Shown here piece by piece: positions 52,068 through 60,402 of a stretch of 64,000 bases of DNA. The translations under genes and the position numbers were made by a program. How positions within the stretch are numbered: the stretch's first letter is position 1; each line of letters begins with the position of its first letter. The stretch is from Cerasicoccus maritimus (GTDB lineage: Bacteria > Verrucomicrobiota > Verrucomicrobiia > Opitutales > Cerasicoccaceae), in NCBI GenBank assembly GCA_031296935.1, contig JAVDPD010000008.1:62001-126000 (forward strand). Reading direction: 5' to 3'. Below the pieces are notes generated by a model. That model did no database searches. It was not told the origin of the DNA and saw only the letters and a list, made by a program, of their open reading frames with translations.

Positions 52068-53321
52068 TTAACTGTGCCTCTTGAGCGCGAGCGTGACATT
52101 GGCTCCGCCGAAACCACTGCTATTCTTGAGCGCGATATTGGGAGCGCCTTCGCGGTTTTCGGTGAGGATTTCCACGCCTTCGATCTTCGGATCAATCTCG
52201 GTGACATGCGCCGAGCCGATCGTGAAATCTTCGTGCATCGAAAGGGCGGTGAACGCCGCTTCCATTGCGCTGGCTTGAGACAGCGCATGGCCGGTGAGCG
52301 CCTTGGTGCTGCTGACTAGCGGACGGCTATCGGGGAATGCCTTGTTGAGCGCCTTGACCTCGGAGAGGTCGCCAATCGAAGTAGAGGTCGCGTGCGCGTT
52401 AACGTAGTCGACGTCTTCCGGATTAATCTGTGCGCTGTTCATCGCGATCTTCATCGACTCCGCCAAGCCGAAGCCTTCCGGGTGGGAAATGGCGACATTG
52501 TAGCCGTCTGAGGCTTGGCCCCAGCCGATCATTTCGGCGTAAATCTTGGCTCCGCGAGCCTTGGCCGTTTCCAGCTCTTCAAGCACCATGACCACTCCGC
52601 CACCGGTGCCGACGAAGCCGTTGCGGGCTTTGTCGAATGGGCGGGAAGCGATATCTGGATCCTTGGTTAGCGAAAGCGCGCGCATACCGGCAAATGGGAG
52701 AATGGCTTCGCGGTTGCCGTCTTCAGCGCCCACGACAAACATCCGCTTTTGGCGGCCCAGGGCAATCTCGTCATAGGCGAAACCTGCAGCATGGCCAGAG
52801 GAGGCGCAGGCCGAGGCGAAGCCGCAGGAGGACCCTAAAATCTTGAAACTGGCCACCATATTGAACGACAAAGCGCCCACTACAGACGAAACCACGGCCA
52901 TCGGCGACACGCGGCCAACGCCCACTTGGTTCATGCGGGCTATGTTGTAGTGCATACCGCGGGCCGAGCCGGCGGAGGCGGTAAACATACCCGTTTCGCG
53001 GTTGGAAACTTCCTCTTCGGAAAGCCCGGCGTCTTCGATGGCCTGAAGCAAAGCGCAGTGTGCATACAGGACGTGCGGCGACATGCTGCGCAAGTGCTCG
53101 CGGCGAATCTTATAGGGCTCCGGAATGGTCCAGTCTTCGACGTCCATCGAGGAGCAGTCGAAGCCCTTGATGGTTCCGAGGACGCTGACCGGATCTTTCT
53201 CCAGAAATTCGTCAGTGAGGGCGATGCCGTGCTTGAGGCCCCGAAGACTCTCGGTGACGGTGGCGCGGTCATTCCCAATGCTGGTGATAAATCCTAGTCC
53301 AGTGATGGCTACTCTTGGCAT
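52068..53321 (-). CDS. fabF: Beta-ketoacyl-ACP synthase (KAS I/II type)
   Basis: 417 residues, condensing enzyme of the FabB/FabF family. The Cys-His-His triad is clear: Cys172 (FASACASSGHAAG), His310 (YVNAHATSTSIGD) and His345 (STKALTGHALSQASAM). N-terminal VAITGLGFITSIGND and C-terminal NSSGFGGANVTLALKRH are typical. It leads from the 3' end of a minus-strand run: ACP (53887), dehydratase (53407), this enzyme. The set may serve a specialised lipid rather than housekeeping synthesis because fabD lies elsewhere (62667); this is inference. Confidence 0.93.
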   Translation of the reverse strand: MPRVAITGLGFITSIGNDRATVTESLRGLKHGIALTDEFLEKDPVSVLGTIKGFDCSSMDVEDWTIPEPYKIRREHLRSMSPHVLYAHCALLQAIEDAGLSEEEVSNRETGMFTASAGSARGMHYNIARMNQVGVGRVSPMAVVSSVVGALSFNMVASFKILGSSCGFASACASSGHAAGFAYDEIALGRQKRMFVVGAEDGNREAILPFAGMRALSLTKDPDIASRPFDKARNGFVGTGGGVVMVLEELETAKARGAKIYAEMIGWGQASDGYNVAISHPEGFGLAESMKIAMNSAQINPEDVDYVNAHATSTSIGDLSEVKALNKAFPDSRPLVSSTKALTGHALSQASAMEAAFTALSMHEDFTIGSAHVTEIDPKIEGVEILTENREGAPNIALKNSSGFGGANVTLALKRHS

Positions 53322-53406
53322 GATCGAAAAATATGGACGCTGAATTACGTCCTGACAATGGCTCTTTTCAGGTGTGAGGCGTCCGTCGGAAGATTATTCC
53401 AATGCG

Positions 53407-53877
53407 TTAAGCGTCCGTTTCCGCAGCGTAATCAAACTTGAGCGAGATCTCCTCGGCGAAGACGGCTTTTTCGCCGTTGACGAGGATCTTGCCCTCAAAG
53501 GTCGCCCCGGGGTGGCGGATGCGGCGGGCCTTGACTTGCATTTCCAGCTTATCGCCGGGCTTGCAAACGCGGGAGCAGCGCACGCCATCGCAGGCGGTAA
53601 AGAGGATGCGGCCCGGGTCTACTTTGGCGGTCAGGGAGTCGTCTCCCTCGGCTGTCAGCAGGTAAACGACTGCCAATTGCCCCAGCGCCTCCAGCATGAT
53701 GGAAGCCGGAAAAACCGGGTTGCCCTTAAAGTGTCCGCGGAGGAAATCTTCCTCGCCAGTAATGTGGTAGCTGCCAGTGATGAGTTTACCGTCGATCACC
53801 GCTTCCTGTACAAACAGGAATGGATCGGCGTGGGGCAGGGCGTCTGCAATCGCGCCTCCGTCGATGTTAATCGCCAT
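53407..53877 (-). CDS. FabZ-like 3-hydroxyacyl-ACP dehydratase
   Basis: 156 residues, hotdog fold. The active-site His49 (FLRGHFKGNPVF) and Glu63 (PASIMLEALGQLAV) are 14 apart as in FabZ. Opening LPHADPFLFVQEAVID agrees; DPGRILFTACDGVRCSRVCK and GDKLEMQVKARRIRHPGATF belong to the later strands. FabZ dehydrates 3-hydroxyacyl-ACP to the 2-enoyl form in the fatty-acid cycle. It sits between ACP and KAS genes, so the three make a compact unit. Confidence 0.9.
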   Translation of the reverse strand: MAINIDGGAIADALPHADPFLFVQEAVIDGKLITGSYHITGEEDFLRGHFKGNPVFPASIMLEALGQLAVVYLLTAEGDDSLTAKVDPGRILFTACDGVRCSRVCKPGDKLEMQVKARRIRHPGATFEGKILVNGEKAVFAEEISLKFDYAAETDA

Positions 53878-53886
53878 TAGATGCGC

Positions 53887-54261
53887 TTAGGCGGAGAGCT
53901 TGGCGCTCACAAACTTCTTAACGTCGCCAATGGTCTGGAGATCAGCGAGTTCGGAATTATCGATGGTGATATCGAGGGATTCCTCTACCAGCATCACGAC
54001 GTCGACCATCGTAAGCGAGTCTAAGCCAAGATCATCCATGATCTGCAAGTCGTCGGCGCCAGCTTCCTTGAGCTTGGGGCGCACTTCCGGTTCGCAGAAG
54101 CGTTGAATGATGCCAATGATGACTACTGGAGCCTGGCTGACATCCCCTTCGTTGCGAAAAGCAATTGCCGCCTCGATTGTTTCGGGCGTGCAGCGTTTTA
54201 GGGAGTCACGCAGGTTCTCTTCCTGTTCAGGCGTAAGCGGGTTGTTCGATTCGGAACTCAT
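53887..54261 (-). CDS. Acyl carrier protein with N-terminal extension
   Basis: About 124 residues (an in-frame ATG at 54270 adds three more). The C-terminal 80 are a normal ACP four-helix domain with the phosphopantetheine site Ser in LGLDSLTMVDVVMLVEE. Ahead of it is a helical extension of roughly 45 residues (PLTPEQEENLRDSLKRCTPE) not found in standard ACPs. Together with the adjacent KAS and dehydratase genes this points to a dedicated acyl chain. Divergent from the exosortase gene. Confidence 0.85.
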   Translation of the reverse strand: MSSESNNPLTPEQEENLRDSLKRCTPETIEAAIAFRNEGDVSQAPVVIIGIIQRFCEPEVRPKLKEAGADDLQIMDDLGLDSLTMVDVVMLVEESLDITIDNSELADLQTIGDVKKFVSAKLSA

Positions 54262-54421
54262 AAGCCGCATTGATAAAGCGGTGCGGACGACCTTTTGTAA
54301 ATCCTATTTTTCAATGTGATTTCTGGAGAACCAATTCTTCGTCCTGCGGTCGTAAAAAATGCTAGGCGGTTTGCTATTGCCCTTAGCTTGGGGGAGTCTT
54401 TTCCTCACCATCTCTGTTTTC

Positions 54422-55486
54422 ATGGCGAAACCTCAAAATAATACCTCCGACAAGCCGGCGGGCCTCTGGGCCGACCTGCAAAGCTTTGATGCCATTACGC
54501 GCTTCAGCATTTTCCTCGTAGTGGCAATGGCTGGCGTGGTGGTTTTCGATCAATACTTTTATTGGTCAACGATCCCAGACTACAGCTTTGGTTACTTGGT
54601 GCCGATGTTTGCGGCCTACGTGGTCTATGACCGCTGGCCCAAGATCAGCGCTTACTTGCGCGGCGACAATGATGAAGCCAAAGGCAAGACGGACAACCCG
54701 CTGGCTTGGTTCTTTAACGTCTGTTTCGCGCTGGGCCTGCTGGCCTCCTTGCTGGTTTTCCTAATGGGCGCGCTGATTCGCGCGGGGCAGGGGCCATCCA
54801 ACCAAGGTAGCTTAGCCATTGCGATGGGCTTTGGCGGTATCGTGATTGGGTTCGCCTACTTAATCGGCCAAAACGACGCCAAGGGCCGCGATTACGACCT
54901 GAAGCACCGCCTGACGTTTACTCTGTGGTTCCTTTTTCCGGCTTGGGTCTGGCTGATCTCTGCGCCGATGGTCATGTATTTAGACTCCACGGTGAAGCTC
55001 TACCTCCTCGAATGGGTGACGATCATTGTTTACCACGTGTTCGACTTCCTCGGCTTCTCCCTGGTCCGCGAAGGCAATGTGCTGCTGATGCCGAAAGGCA
55101 AGGTGGGCGTGGCTGACGCCTGCTCGGGCATCCGTTCGCTGACTGGCTGCATCTTTGCCGGCACGTTCCTGGCGTCGGTCTTCCTCGATAAGTTCTGGAA
55201 GAAGGTGCTGCTCTTTGTGGCGGCCTGCGTCCTCGCGTTTATCATGAACATTTTCCGCAGCTTGTTCCTGACAGGCTGGGCCTACCATTATGGCGCGGGC
55301 GCGATCGACGAAGAGGTGCCGATGATCGGCATGAGCGTGCACGACATTGCGGGCTTCTCGGTCTTGGGCTTGACGGTTGTTTTCCTGCTCGCTCTGCTCC
55401 CCATCTTCACCATTACTTTTGAAGACGAAGATGAAGAACATGGGGACGACAATCCGCTCCCTGACCCGGAAGCTGCTACACATTGA
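54422..55486 (+). CDS. Exosortase/archaeosortase-family transpeptidase
   Basis: 354 residues (an upstream ATG at 54359 would add 21 hydrophobic residues). Multi-pass membrane protein with the family's catalytic residues: Cys in GVADACSGIRSLTGC, Arg in FIMNIFRSLFLTGWAYH and His in MSVHDIAGFSVLG. Exosortases process the PEP-CTERM tails of exported proteins, and a likely substrate is encoded at 18542. The C-terminus is a hydrophilic acidic tail. Its upstream neighbours encode KAS, FabZ and ACP, divergently; glgA follows 10 bases downstream. Confidence 0.9.
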   Translation: MAKPQNNTSDKPAGLWADLQSFDAITRFSIFLVVAMAGVVVFDQYFYWSTIPDYSFGYLVPMFAAYVVYDRWPKISAYLRGDNDEAKGKTDNPLAWFFNVCFALGLLASLLVFLMGALIRAGQGPSNQGSLAIAMGFGGIVIGFAYLIGQNDAKGRDYDLKHRLTFTLWFLFPAWVWLISAPMVMYLDSTVKLYLLEWVTIIVYHVFDFLGFSLVREGNVLLMPKGKVGVADACSGIRSLTGCIFAGTFLASVFLDKFWKKVLLFVAACVLAFIMNIFRSLFLTGWAYHYGAGAIDEEVPMIGMSVHDIAGFSVLGLTVVFLLALLPIFTITFEDEDEEHGDDNPLPDPEAATH

Positions 55487-55496
55487 TAAGATAAAG

Positions 55497-57014
55497 ATGG
55501 AGAATCGCCGACTGAAAATCCTGCAAGTCGCGCCGGAATTGGCGCCTTATGCGAAAGTTGGGGGATTGGCCGATGTTGCTGGCGCCATCACCAAGGAAAT
55601 GAGCCGCTGCGGGCACGATGTGAAAACGCTCTGCCCGAAATACGGCATTCTCGACGCCGAAAAAGAAGGCTGGGAAAAGCTACCCGAGGCCTTCGGAGTC
55701 CACCTCGGTTGGGGTCGCAGTGAATACACTCAACTCTGGAAAACGACTTATCCCGGCTCCAAGGCCGAGGTCTATTTCATTGAGTTCAACGAATACTTTG
55801 GCGGCGGCATCTACGACGGCGGCGCAAGTAATCCTGAGCGCTTTACCTTCCTCTGCCGGGCAGCAATTGACTTCTGCCACGCCTTCCAATGGTGGCCGGA
55901 TGTGATCCATTGCCATGACTGGGGAGTCGGCTTGCTGCCGGTTTTCCTCAATACCACGGAGGCCCAGACACCGCTGCACCACGCGGCCAGCGTCTTCACA
56001 ATCCACAATTTGCAACACCAGGGCCGGGCAGGGCGCGAGCTACTGGACTTTGCCGGCTTACCACAATCGCTCTACACTCCGGACAACCTTGAGCATCAGG
56101 GCGCGGTCAACATGATGAAAGCCGCGTTGTACCACTCGACCAAGCTCACCACCGTGAGCCCGCATTACTCGCGTGAAATACAAGGGCCGGACTACGGCTG
56201 CGGGCTCGACGGCGTGCTCCGCTATCGCTCGGGCGATTTGATTGGCATCCTCAATGGCATCGATACCGATGCGTGGAATCCCGCGACGGACCCCTTTATT
56301 CCGGCTAATTTTTCCGCCGACAACATGGCGGGCAAGGACAAGTGCAAACAGGCGCTGCAGGAATCCTTTGGCTTGGAGCAAGACCCGGAAATCCCGATTT
56401 TCGGTGCCGTTGCGCGTCTCTTCGACCAGAAGGGGCTCGATCTCTTTGCCGAGATCATTCCCGGCCTCATGAACGACATGAAGCTGCAAGTCGTGTTACT
56501 CGGCTCAGGTGATCCCGGCGTCGAAGGTTGGTTCAACGAGCTTGCCGCACGTTATCCGGGCCGAGTCGGCGTCTACATCGGCTACAACAACGAGCGCTCA
56601 CACCTCATCGAGGCTGGTAGCGACTTCTTTGTCATGCCAAGCCGTTTTGAGCCCTGCGGCCTGAACCAAATGTATTCCATGGCCTATGGCACGCTGCCCA
56701 TCGTCCGCGAAACCGGCGGGCTAGTCGACAGCGTGAAGCAATACGTGCCTGGCCGCGGCGAAGGCACCGGCTTCCGTTTCCACGAATCTAGCGCCCACGC
56801 GCTCTATTATACGATCGGCTGGGCCAATGCCACTTGGTGGGACCACCGCGACGAGATTCACAAGCTGCGCCACAACGCCATGACCCAGGACCTCGGTTGG
56901 GAGCAATCCGCCGCCAAATACGAAGAGGTCTTCCAGTGGGCGGTGCAAACGCGACTGCGCGGCCTTGGCTTGGCATCCGGCCTCACCCTCACGCCCTGGA
57001 AGACGCCGGTCTGA
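55497..57014 (+). CDS. glgA: Glycogen synthase (ADP-glucose type)
   Basis: 505 residues. GT5 enzyme that elongates alpha-1,4-glucan from ADP-glucose. The start MENRRLKILQVAPELAPYAK is followed by VGGLADVAGAITKEM, the KxGGL ADP-glucose motif. DVIHCHDWGVGLLPVFL, FTIHNLQHQGRAG and TVSPHYSREIQGPDYG are diagnostic, and the C-terminal EPCGLNQMYSMAYGTLPIVR with ETGGLVDSV gives the E-x7-E retaining-GT site. A longer frame runs back into the exosortase gene, but ATG 55497 is in the normal place. Confidence 0.95.
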   Translation: MENRRLKILQVAPELAPYAKVGGLADVAGAITKEMSRCGHDVKTLCPKYGILDAEKEGWEKLPEAFGVHLGWGRSEYTQLWKTTYPGSKAEVYFIEFNEYFGGGIYDGGASNPERFTFLCRAAIDFCHAFQWWPDVIHCHDWGVGLLPVFLNTTEAQTPLHHAASVFTIHNLQHQGRAGRELLDFAGLPQSLYTPDNLEHQGAVNMMKAALYHSTKLTTVSPHYSREIQGPDYGCGLDGVLRYRSGDLIGILNGIDTDAWNPATDPFIPANFSADNMAGKDKCKQALQESFGLEQDPEIPIFGAVARLFDQKGLDLFAEIIPGLMNDMKLQVVLLGSGDPGVEGWFNELAARYPGRVGVYIGYNNERSHLIEAGSDFFVMPSRFEPCGLNQMYSMAYGTLPIVRETGGLVDSVKQYVPGRGEGTGFRFHESSAHALYYTIGWANATWWDHRDEIHKLRHNAMTQDLGWEQSAAKYEEVFQWAVQTRLRGLGLASGLTLTPWKTPV

Positions 57015-57017
57015 TTT

Positions 57018-57165
57018 GAGTGCGGATTGCGGAATGCAAAGTGCGGAATTGAGATAATCTACTCAAACCCTCGATGCGCATTGCTTGATTTTGGCAGGCA
57101 ATCAATTCTGCCTCGCAAATTCAACGCAACCACATTCTGCATTCCGAAATCCACACTCCGCACTC
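57018..57165. repeat. Element flanked by imperfect inverted repeats
   Basis: GAGTGCGGATTGCGGAATGCA starts the left arm at 57018 and a similar reverse complement ends the right arm at 57165, arms of about 33-38 bp separated by roughly 80 bases. It lies a few bases after the glgA stop and looks like a dispersed palindromic repeat unit. No gene is present. Confidence 0.55.
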
Positions 57166-57752
57166 CTAGGGGGGGGGATCCCCGCGTAAAAATCCTGACT
57201 GTCAGAGAACAAGGTTCCCGCCCGCTGGCGGAAATTTCCGCACGGGTAGGGTGAACTGCGAAACTCTCGCTTCGCAGGCCTGACGCCGTGCGGCGCATTG
57301 CTCGGCGTCTTCACGTCGCTGCCCTGGACGACACACTGGCATAAGACGCATCCTTCGCAGCCTGCTATTTGGCAACGTGCCAGTCTTGCCCACAGCATTT
57401 CGCGTAGCGAAATCCATGGATGCAACGGCACGTTGCTCCCTGGGAGCGTCGCGTCACCGAATGTCTACACCAAGCGGTGGGCGAATGGGCTCCGTCGTAA
57501 CGGGGGCGGCGAAGGGGCTGTCTGAATGCCTCAGCGGCAACGACTAAACTAGCCGGCGCGATGCTAATCGTCGGGCCGGCGGGCAAATGTCTGGAGAAAT
57601 GATAACATGGCGGTGGATGGTTTACGTTCGATTGTAAGTGAACGTGCATATACTAACAGGCCATGCTGCTTTTGCCAGCAAAAATAGTGAACGCACGAAT
57701 ATTAATAGTAGGTAGCTCTGACTATTAACTCGCGTTGGTAATCAAGGAGTTA
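57166..57752. other. Gene-free region after glgA
   Basis: No convincing gene. A G-run (57169-57177), several short palindromes and small stop-rich frames are seen. The text around 57190-57430 reads as low-complexity dispersed-repeat-like sequence; I cannot identify it from the sequence alone. Confidence 0.4.
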
Positions 57753-57993
57753 CCAGCGTCCCGCTGGACCGATAGATTTGCCCATTGTGCAAATGCGGAC
57801 TCCAACGTAGAAGCGGCATCTTGCCGCTTTAGTTTCATGGAATCGGTAAAGCGGCTGGAAGCCGCTTCTACGCCAGCGTGGCAATACGGCGGCTTGTCTG
57901 GAGACTGCGCCCTACCTTTGGCCAGTTCGCTTCGCCATTTGCGCAATGCGCAAATCCGGATGCAAGGCATCCGACGGTGCAGCGGGACGCTGC
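57753..57993. repeat. Palindrome-rich repeat block beside ruvA
   Basis: Includes an inverted copy of the repeat end (CCAGCGTCCCGCTGGACCG, 57753-57771), nested hairpins made of GTAGAAGCGGC (57807-57817) and GCCGCTTCTAC (57861-57871), and a full 105-bp unit at 57889-57993. The unit has three hairpins: ATTTGCGCA-a-TGCGCAAAT, CGGATGC-aag-GCATCCG, and GCAGCG-gga-CGCTGC. It stops 2 bases before the ruvA stop codon complement. A second copy lies at 59449. Confidence 0.75.
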
Positions 57994-57994
57994 C

Positions 57995-58603
57995 TTAGTT
58001 GAGGGCGGCGCGGATGAGCTCTTCGGTGGAGGCTGAGTCGCCGAGCTTGCTCGCGGCTTTGCTAACGGATTTGTCGGCGGTTTCGGCCTTGTAGCCGAGG
58101 GCCATGAGCGCGGAGACGGCGTCGGTGATGGTGGTGGAGGCCGTTGGTGCCTGCGAGGTTGTGCCGGTGGCTACTACCGTTTGGGACGGTACCCCGATCG
58201 CACCGACCTTGTCCTTGAGCTCTACAATCAGCCGCTCAGCGGTCTTTTTGCCAATGCCGGGGCACTTGGAGAGCAGGGCGACGTCACCGTTGGCAATTGT
58301 TTGGGTGAGCATCGGCACGCTAAGTTTGCTTAAAATACTAATCGCCGTCTTCGGGCCGATGCCAGAAACCTTTTCCATCAGCAGGCGGAAGAAATCACGC
58401 TCCTCGGTGCTGGCAAAGCCATAGAGCGAGGCCGAGTCTTCCCGGTAGACAGCCACCGTCCAGATGCGGACTTCCTGGCCGACAGCGGGCAGCTTTTCAG
58501 CGGTGGTCACGGGGACCATCACCGCGTAGCCGACGCCGTTTACGTCGATAATAGCGCTCAGCGGCGTAGCGTCCGCAACTTTCCCTTGGAGGTAGGCAAT
58601 CAT
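57995..58603 (-). CDS. ruvA: Holliday junction DNA helicase subunit RuvA
   Basis: 202 residues from ATG 58603 (MIAYLQGKVADATPLSAIID is the conserved start; a longer frame to 58657 is unlikely). RuvA binds four-way junctions and guides RuvB. Domain I is the OB fold, domain II contains helix-hairpin-helix motifs (LMEKVSGIGPKTAISILSKL; LLSKCPGIGKKTAERLIVEL), and domain III, after a variable linker, carries the RuvB-binding DAVSALMALGYKAETADKS. ruvB is not in this window. Confidence 0.95.
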   Translation of the reverse strand: MIAYLQGKVADATPLSAIIDVNGVGYAVMVPVTTAEKLPAVGQEVRIWTVAVYREDSASLYGFASTEERDFFRLLMEKVSGIGPKTAISILSKLSVPMLTQTIANGDVALLSKCPGIGKKTAERLIVELKDKVGAIGVPSQTVVATGTTSQAPTASTTITDAVSALMALGYKAETADKSVSKAASKLGDSASTEELIRAALN

Positions 58604-58723
58604 TGGCGACATTGCCGCAAAAAGGCGCAGAAGACACAAAGCAAAAGTTGTTAGCAAATGAAGATCAACGCTCGCGGATTTTCTTGCGATCAGGCGTACG
58701 TGGCTTTACTTTGTTTGTATCAC

Positions 58724-58897
58724 ATGGCCCAGCAACTTGCCAAACTCGAAACGTGGAACCAGCGATGTAACCTGAAGCAGGCAGTTTTCACTGCGCTGAT
58801 AGTGATTTGCATGGGTTCATGGCTGATTTACATTCTGTGCCTGGCGCTCTGGTTTCTCCTTGGAGCTTTTGACGTAATGATCTGTAGCCATGCCTAG
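58724..58897 (+). CDS. Small membrane protein
   Basis: 57 residues from ATG 58724 (the frame extends to 58658). A short charged N-terminus precedes a hydrophobic stretch (AVFTALIVICMGSWLIYILC; LALWFLLGAFDVMI), one or two membrane segments. No family is recognised. Its stop overlaps the start of the next small membrane gene by eight bases, suggesting co-translation. Confidence 0.5.
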   Translation: MAQQLAKLETWNQRCNLKQAVFTALIVICMGSWLIYILCLALWFLLGAFDVMICSHA

Positions 58898-59180
58898 ATC
58901 CCTCTACAAAGAGCCCGAGAAAGCCTCGCCATTTATCATCGTGCTGCATGCCGCGGTGGCGGTGATTATTATCATGGGGACGTATTTATTGCACCGGCAC
59001 GAGGTATTCAAAGGCCAGTCATGGCTGGCGATACCCGCCGCGTTCATGGCTTGGGCGTTGTTTGAATGTGGCTACCTTGTGCTTTGCGACGGTCAAAGCA
59101 ACAAGATGAAATTCTGGTCGCTGCTGTCGTTCGGGCTCTTCGGAATGTTTATGCTTTGGATGATCAAGCAGAACATTTGA
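58890..59180 (+). CDS. Small membrane protein with three helices
   Basis: 96 residues: hydrophobic segments at about 13-34 (FIIVLHAAVAVIIIMGTYLL), 44-64 (LAIPAAFMAWALFECGYLVL) and 76-93 (LLSFGLFGMFMLWMI). A DMT/EamA-like half-size or DUF486-like topology is possible, but I recognise no motif. It overlaps the preceding small membrane gene by eight bases. Confidence 0.5.
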   Translation: MPRSLYKEPEKASPFIIVLHAAVAVIIIMGTYLLHRHEVFKGQSWLAIPAAFMAWALFECGYLVLCDGQSNKMKFWSLLSFGLFGMFMLWMIKQNI

Positions 59181-59181
59181 A

Positions 59182-59243
59182 GGGTGGCGGCCACCCCAAT
59201 GGGGTGCAGCCAACTCCAATGGGGTGCGGCGCGTGGACGCGCC
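59182..59243. repeat. Cluster of perfect short palindromes
   Basis: GGGTGGC-g-GCCACCC, CACCCC-aat-GGGGTG and GGCGCG-tgga-CGCGCC occur within 62 bases, right after the membrane gene stop. Two near-identical CCAATGGGGTGC repeats are included. It may act as a transcript 3' end structure or be part of the adjacent repeats. Confidence 0.5.
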
Positions 59244-59274
59244 TACGCTACCTCAGATTGATTGTTCAATCTAA

Positions 59275-59434
59275 GAGGTCGTCTAAAACTCAAGTGGTCT
59301 TCCCCGGAGAGCATCTTCGGGGTCAAAATATCATTTCTTCATCTCGACGAAACTGGTTTCGCCTCGATTCAGAAGCCGAAATTTTGCCTCCCGAATACAT
59401 CTCGCCGACTCGATCAGACTTTTTAGACGCCCTC
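59275..59434. mobile_element. MITE-like element with inverted repeats
   Basis: About 160 bp bounded by 14-bp inverted repeats with one mismatch: GAGGTCGTCTAAAA (59275-59288) and TTTTAGACGCCCTC (59421-59434). Both sides are flanked by TAA (59272-59274 and 59435-59437), a possible 3-bp target duplication of the TNA kind made by some IS5-family elements. It has no gene. Confidence 0.5.
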
Positions 59435-59448
59435 TAAGAGGCATCGTG

Positions 59449-59553
59449 GCGGCTTGTCTGGAGACTGCGCCCTACCTTTGGTCAGCTTGATTGGCCATTT
59501 GCGCAATGCGCAAATCCGGATGCAACGCATCCGACGGTCCAGCGGGACGCTGG
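59449..59553. repeat. Second copy of the 105-bp palindromic unit, beside dapB
   Basis: Closely matches 57889-57993 over its full length. The same three hairpins recur: TTTGCGCA-a-TGCGCAAA, CGGATGC-aac-GCATCCG and CCAGCG-gga-CGCTGG. In the last hairpin the outer pair is C-G, where the ruvA copy has G-C, so both sides changed together. It ends 4 bases before the dapB stop codon complement. Confidence 0.75.
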
Positions 59554-59557
59554 GGGG

Positions 59558-60292
59558 TTAGGAGCGGAGGCCGAGGACGTCTTCCATATTGTAGACGCCG
59601 GGTTCCTTGCCGAGGACCCAGTGGCCGGCGCGGATGGCGCCGCGGGCGAAGATGCCGCGGTCTTCGGCGTGGTGGCTCAGCGAAATGCGCTCATGCGGGC
59701 CAGCAAAGAGGACCTCGTGGTCGCCCACAATGCTGCCGCCACGGACGGCGTGCACGCCGACTTCGTTTTGCGGACGCGCGCCGATATTGCCTTCACGGCC
59801 ATGCTGGAGGTTGTCGCGGGTCAGGCCACGGGCATCGATGACTTGCTCGATCAGGCGCTCCGCGGTGCCGCTGGGCGCATCGATCTTGCTGTGGTGGTGC
59901 ATCTCGATGATCTCGGCTTCGTATTCGGCGGAGAGTAACTTCGCGGCCTTGCCAACCAAGTGAAACAACACGTTGACGCCGATGGAGAAATTACCAGCCC
60001 AAACCATAGGGATCGACTTTGCGGCCTCAAGAATGGTTTCGCGTTCTTCGGCGGTGTGGCCGGTTGCACCAATGACCATCGGCTTGCCGTGCTCGGCGGC
60101 GAGCTTGGCCACGACGGGCGTCACTTCGTGGAACGAGAAGTCGATGACGACATCGCAGTCGGCAATGCAGCCAGTGGGGTTGTCGCCTTGATCGCAGGCC
60201 GCGAGGATGACGGCGTCGCTCTCGGGAGCAGCCTTGGAGATAGCCTGGCCCATGCGGCCATTGGCTCCGACTAGTAATACTTTAAGCGCCAT
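59558..60292 (-). CDS. dapB: 4-hydroxy-tetrahydrodipicolinate reductase
   Basis: 244 residues. DapB reduces hydroxytetrahydrodipicolinate with NAD(P)H in lysine/diaminopimelate synthesis. The Rossmann start is LLVGANGRMGQAISKAAP, the substrate/catalytic region is EIIEMHHHSKIDAPSGTAER with the catalytic His and Lys, and the C-terminal part carries DRGIFARGAIRAGHWVLGK. It follows dapA on the minus strand with a 110-bp gap that itself holds an inverted repeat (GGTCGATTATC 60327-60337, GATAATCGACC 60377-60387). Confidence 0.96.
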   Translation of the reverse strand: MALKVLLVGANGRMGQAISKAAPESDAVILAACDQGDNPTGCIADCDVVIDFSFHEVTPVVAKLAAEHGKPMVIGATGHTAEERETILEAAKSIPMVWAGNFSIGVNVLFHLVGKAAKLLSAEYEAEIIEMHHHSKIDAPSGTAERLIEQVIDARGLTRDNLQHGREGNIGARPQNEVGVHAVRGGSIVGDHEVLFAGPHERISLSHHAEDRGIFARGAIRAGHWVLGKEPGVYNMEDVLGLRS

Positions 60293-60402
60293 GATGCTGA
60301 ATAATTTTCAATTTTCAGTGGTCAGTGGTCGATTATCAATTGGATCGGGCTTGCCCAAATCGAAAAACTGAAAATCGATAATCGACCTTTGATAATTAAC
60401 TT

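Noticed and set aside
57102..57431. 109-residue minus-strand frame after glgA
   Set aside because: It lies over repeat-like sequence with Cys/Arg-rich, unstructured composition and no plausible start context.
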